Shown: one piece after another, positions 11,695 to 64,000 of the stretch | How positions within the stretch are numbered: position 1 is the first letter of the stretch | Layout: every line of letters begins with the position of its first letter | Source: Polyodon spathula | Taxonomy: Eukaryota; Chordata; Actinopteri; Acipenseriformes; Polyodontidae | Direction: 5' to 3' | Assembly: GCF_017654505.1 (NCBI RefSeq) | Contig: NC_054534.1 | Span: forward strand, 29,443,689-29,507,688 | DNA: 64,000 nucleotides | Translations under genes and position numbers: made by a program | Notes under the pieces: model-generated | Seen by the model: the letters and a program-made list of their open reading frames with translations, nothing else | The model's database searches: none | Told to the model about the DNA's origin: nothing

Positions 11695-12013
11695 TGTTAC
11701 AAAGGGTTAGGTACTTGGAGGTTTGTTATTGTATTGGAACCGGTACCGACCCTTCCTGCCTGTTATCCAATCGCAGGGTTAGTTATTGACCGGAAAAACT
11801 GGGATAGTATAACAGGGAATACTGATGTTAGTTGTAGTTAGCTGATTGCTAATAGGCTTATGGCTCGGATGTGGACACTCATCCGTTCTGCGCTGGAGAG
11901 AGCAATATGTTATTGCTTGCTGTAAGGTACTGTGATTTTGCCATCCTGTCTGAGAATAAACATTGGTTCATCATTGCAAGTATATCTGCTGTCATTGGAT
12001 GTATTTCACCCTC
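11695..12013 (+). mobile_element. Gypsy 3' LTR
   Basis: Probable start at tgttacaaagg. From 11780 it matches the 5' LTR segment 4702-4937. It has an aataaa near 11955. The right end dissolves into TA-rich satellite after ttcaccctc (12005-12013), so the exact terminus and any target duplication cannot be read. No clean polypurine tract is visible before 11695, so the left boundary is tentative. Confidence 0.75.
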
Positions 12014-12022
12014 AATTCAATT

Positions 12023-12104
12023 TAATATATATATATCTATATATATTATATATATATATTATATATAATATATATATATATATTATATAATATATATATC
12101 ATTT
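12023..12104. repeat. TA-rich satellite at gypsy 3' LTR end
   Basis: Interrupted TA repeats with tatata and attata phases that can fold on themselves. They replace the expected LTR end. Confidence 0.9.
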
Positions 12105-12302
12105 CAAAAAGAAAAAGGCAATGTAGTTACCTAATCAATTGATTAAAAATCTATTTTTATCAGGATATTTCGGGCTACAAGCCCTTCTTCAGCGTCCTGA
12201 TAATTCTTTTTCCTCAATTCTTAACATTATTATGTACCTACATTACCTTATTCTTTTTAATTATTGCTCCTTTTGTTACACAGCACTTTTTCAAATTATT
12301 TC

Positions 12303-12306
<4 letters not shown>

Positions 12307-12369
<63 letters not shown>
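12307..12369. repeat. (TA)n microsatellite
   Basis: About 31 uninterrupted TA units. Confidence 0.97.
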
Positions 12370-12371
<2 letters not shown>

Positions 12372-12840
12372 CAATATAATCATACTAGAGAAACATATTT
12401 AGGAGAAAGAAAGAGCAAAAATATAAAAACATATGTATGTATGCATGTATGAGTACATTTGTACATTTTAAAGTCCATGCATTATTTTTCTACAATGAAA
12501 AACCCAGGATGGAACCTGAACTATTTTTTCAGGACTGTAACACAGGGTCTCCTCCAGTCACCAGGTGTTTGTATTTTGTTATGTTGATTGCTCCAGTTGG
12601 GTGTATCCTCTCCGTGTGATGTGTCCAGCACTTTTGGATTTAACAAAAAAAAAAAAAAAAAAAGAGCTCTAAATTCTGACTTCACAGAAGTTAAAATAAA
12701 ATAGAAATCCTGTCAGCATGGGCTGACCAGTGGTTATGTTTTCCACAGGGTAAAAGAGTGTGAGGAGATCCATTCCATTTCTCGGCGTGGCTCCTAGAAT
12801 TGATGGGCATTGTTTCCGTGGTAGAATAACAAAGCTTTCA

Positions 12841-12848
12841 CTCTTCCT

Positions 12849-12921
<73 letters not shown>

Positions 12922-12935
12922 TCTCGCTCTCTCTC
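12841..12935. repeat. (CT)n tract, (GA)n on the adamts6 transcript
   Basis: Interrupted CT repeat. On the gene strand it is a purine GA tract whose first base is 16 nt after the stop codon, so it falls in the 3'UTR unless an intron intervenes. Confidence 0.95.
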
Positions 12936-12951
12936 ACCCGCTATCTGTGGG

Positions 12952-61568
<48,617 letters not shown>

Positions 61569-64000
61569 CTGTAAAGGACAGAAAAACAAAAACATGTTAA
61601 AAACAAATCTCACCCCTGCTTGTTTTAAAGGGGAGCTGAACTGTGTGCTCTGTTTCCTGATACAGCCCTCACTGTCAGGCCCTGATCGGTACCACTATGT
61701 GCAGCCAGCTGGCGTGGCAGCATTTCTCACATTTCCAGCCCTCTGTAAACGGCAGGTAGAAGTGTCCTGGCAGAGCCGTGGCCTCAGGCTAGTGGGACAC
61801 CTGCCAGTTTTGAAAATAATCAATAAGGTTAAAGTGGATCTTTGTAATTGCTGCCTCACTAAAGCACTTACCTGGGTCACTGAAGAGGTTAGTGCAGTGG
61901 TGTGTGCGTGCCACTAACAACTATTTCCCGTCATTGGCTCTTAAGCATTTTTAATCCTAGGTGAACGTTAGGTGGATACATACGAAGCAGTTTTGTTTTA
62001 TAAGTAGGAATAATTGTGTGATATCGAATTTGCAATTACTGTAATGCTAAATTAGAAGTAACAATTGTGAAAAAAGGGACCACACATACATAACACCAGT
62101 TAGGTATTGGCTATACTTCATAAAGCCTTTATCATGTTGTTCCTACATAAGACAAAAAGCAACACAATGCCCAACAGATGTTGTACTTATTGGTATTGTG
62201 GTTATGGATGAGGACTATGAGTTATGAGATCCTGTAGTTGGAAACAAGCTAACTGTGTTCACATATAAACAGATGTGTCCCTGATAAGACATTTAATTGA
62301 ACAATAAAATGCAAACACGTTCTAAAGTTGATATTGTGCATGCAAATTGTATATATGCTATTTTTCCAATGAAAACAAAACTCATTTATCCCAAAGCTGA
62401 ACTGTATGTATGACAATAACAGAGACTCAATCTTGATAAGCACTTCTTTTTCTCACTGTAATTTGAGTATGCCTCTCTTCCTGTGGATCCGCACACTGAC
62501 ATGCCAGAAAGATGCAATAATAAGCAGCTAATACAAAATTGCTGTTTGCATTTCCAATCTGTGAGTGTTCCATCCCCTGAAGCCTGGATCTCTTGGCCCT
62601 GTTACTGTCTGATCATTTCCCTGGAAAAACAGACAGATAAAATGTTCTTACTTGGATTTTGATACAAAATAAATTTCACACGTCTTTGTAATTAAAAGAA
62701 GGAATCCTGATTCATGTTTTCTTTAATCCCAAATTAGCCTCTACAAGAGATTGCATCCGTACCCTTCCTCTACACTTGCTCCTCTTTCAGCCCCCGGGCT
62801 CAACGGAACTTGAAAAGAATTTAGAATGTAGACGACCAAAAAACAATGACAACTTAGTGCTGTTTGACTGCACTTTTTAAATTTGGAATCCTTAACAGCA
62901 AGAACACAAAACACTGAAAGGGGTTTACAGTAACCTTAGAAGAAAACACACACTTCCACAAGACATATAAATATCAGCTATAAGTGGAGACTCATTCAAA
63001 ATTGACATTAAATGATGCCAGTTCAGGAGAACTTTATGAGAGTCGCAGTTACAAATGATAGCTCTAATCGATATGACAGTAACACACAGTATGATCAAGG
63101 TTACACACATGTGCAAAGTCATTTAAACAATATACTGAAAAATGTGCTGGCAAAAGGTATAAGACAGTGTTTTATACACTGGGTCACTATAATATAAGTA
63201 GATGTCTTTCAGCTGTCAGAGGCCTGGTATATATAAAAAGTAAATAACCATGCAGGCTCTAGTCCAGTTGCCCCTGGGCTCAAAATATTAGCAATTTGTA
63301 AGACCAGTTGTTTCCATTCTGGAAACTGGTGAAACCATCAGTGCCGAACGGAGAGCACTGAAAGATTCATTTTCCACGGGGGGATACACCTACATTAAGC
63401 AGAAGTACGGTACAGGAACTGTGAACAGACATGGGAGTGGTTGAGAGCCTGTTACAACAGCTTGGCAAGACACGATAACAAAACGTCTGGAAAATGTTTG
63501 CAGAAGATGTCACTGCAACCTTGTAAAATTAAAAAAAAAAAAAAAAAAAGATCAGAAAGTATTTGTATTTGGGAGTAAGTCAGCAGATTTTTTTCTTCTT
63601 CTCACCTGGTGATGTGGTCAGTACTTTTAAACATGGCTAGAGATTTAAAACAAAAATTATAAAAAAAACCTGGAGACTGAGCAAGAAACAGCAAGGAACT
63701 GTACAGTGTGAGCATAACAGTTCTTATGCCCTTGTGATGCTGCTGTTTCAATCCAGCGACTGCCCCCGCCCTGGGAAAATGCTTCCAGTGCTGCTCGTCA
63801 TTAGTAGCAACCCCAACAGTGTGTATTGAGGACGCCCCAACTCATTTCACATAGACCGAGAAGACTTCAAACTGAAATTATTTTCAGATCATTAATGACC
63901 TGACTCACCTCCTTCCCAAAAGTGAATTCTAATATTGTCTTCTAGGTAGTGTAGCCCAGAGGAGGAAAAAGAGGAAATCTGGCATGGTGATCTGTGATGT
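61569..64000 (-). other. Partial adamts6 intron, extends past window
   Basis: 2.4 kb searched on the minus strand for the expected preceding catalytic exon (HHAD... and FCKWQ-type sequence); none found. A poly-A run lies at 63531-63549. Nothing else recognised. Confidence 0.8.

Larger units (their letters stand above)
4702..12013 (+). mobile_element. Degenerate Ty3/gypsy LTR retrotransposon with nested insertions
   Basis: Two related LTR segments (4702-4937 and 11780-12013) enclose, in order, a gag remnant, pre-RT linker, reverse transcriptase, RT thumb/connection, integrase HHCC-like region, integrase core, GPY/F-like tail and a pol C-terminal tail. The order RT before integrase is that of Ty3/gypsy. 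All coding parts have stops or frameshifts, and most of RNase H is missing. An L2-type LINE interrupts it between the integrase HHCC region and core, and another insertion sits in the pol tail. Without insertions the body would be about 4.5 kb. Confidence 0.88.

Noticed and set aside
61569..64000. Upstream catalytic exon
   Set aside because: A candidate acceptor-like stretch near 62570-62640 on the minus strand does not translate to ADAMTS6 sequence; no FCKWQ-type segment is present.

Overview
This window is vertebrate genomic DNA. The exon structure, CR1-like and L2-type LINE remnants, Ty3/gypsy elements and many long microsatellites point to a ray-finned fish. The 0.6-6 kb introns and this repeat mix suggest a non-teleost such as a sturgeon, paddlefish or gar, but that placement is inference.

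One protein-coding gene is supported: the 3' two-thirds of an ADAMTS6 orthologue (secreted zinc metalloprotease), read on the minus strand. Eighteen coding exons run from 61568 down to a stop at 12952-12954. All have consensus splice sites and compatible phases, and together they encode 759 residues without a break: the second half of the catalytic domain (zinc site HEIGHNFGMNH), disintegrin-like module, TSP1-1, cysteine-rich region, spacer, TSP1-2 to TSP1-5 and the PLAC domain. Signal peptide, prodomain and the first part of the catalytic domain lie beyond base 64000.

Layout: 1-694 is a 51-bp minisatellite cut by the window edge. 695-4700 is 3' flank with (TA)n and (CA)n tracts. 4702-12013 is a decayed Ty3/gypsy element with both LTRs recognisable. 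It carries a 5'-truncated L2-type LINE, which in turn carries a solo LTR flanked by a perfect 5-bp duplication, and its pol tail holds a further DNA-transposon-like insertion. 12023-12951 holds TA-rich satellite and the start of the ADAMTS6 3'UTR, with a (GA)n tract on the transcript 16 nt after the stop. 12952-61568 is the gene body, whose introns hold a hAT-type MITE, CR1-like LINE pieces in both orientations, an L2 3' end, tRNA-derived SINE-like pieces, a candidate sense-strand LTR, several microsatellites and a remarkable ~147-nt poly-G tract. 61569-64000 is intron with no recognised exon.

I found no new biological system. The most informative items are the nested retrotransposon stack, the hAT MITE with complete ends, the poly-G tract, inverted CR1 copies around one exon, and a sense-oriented LTR with a polyadenylation signal inside the gene.
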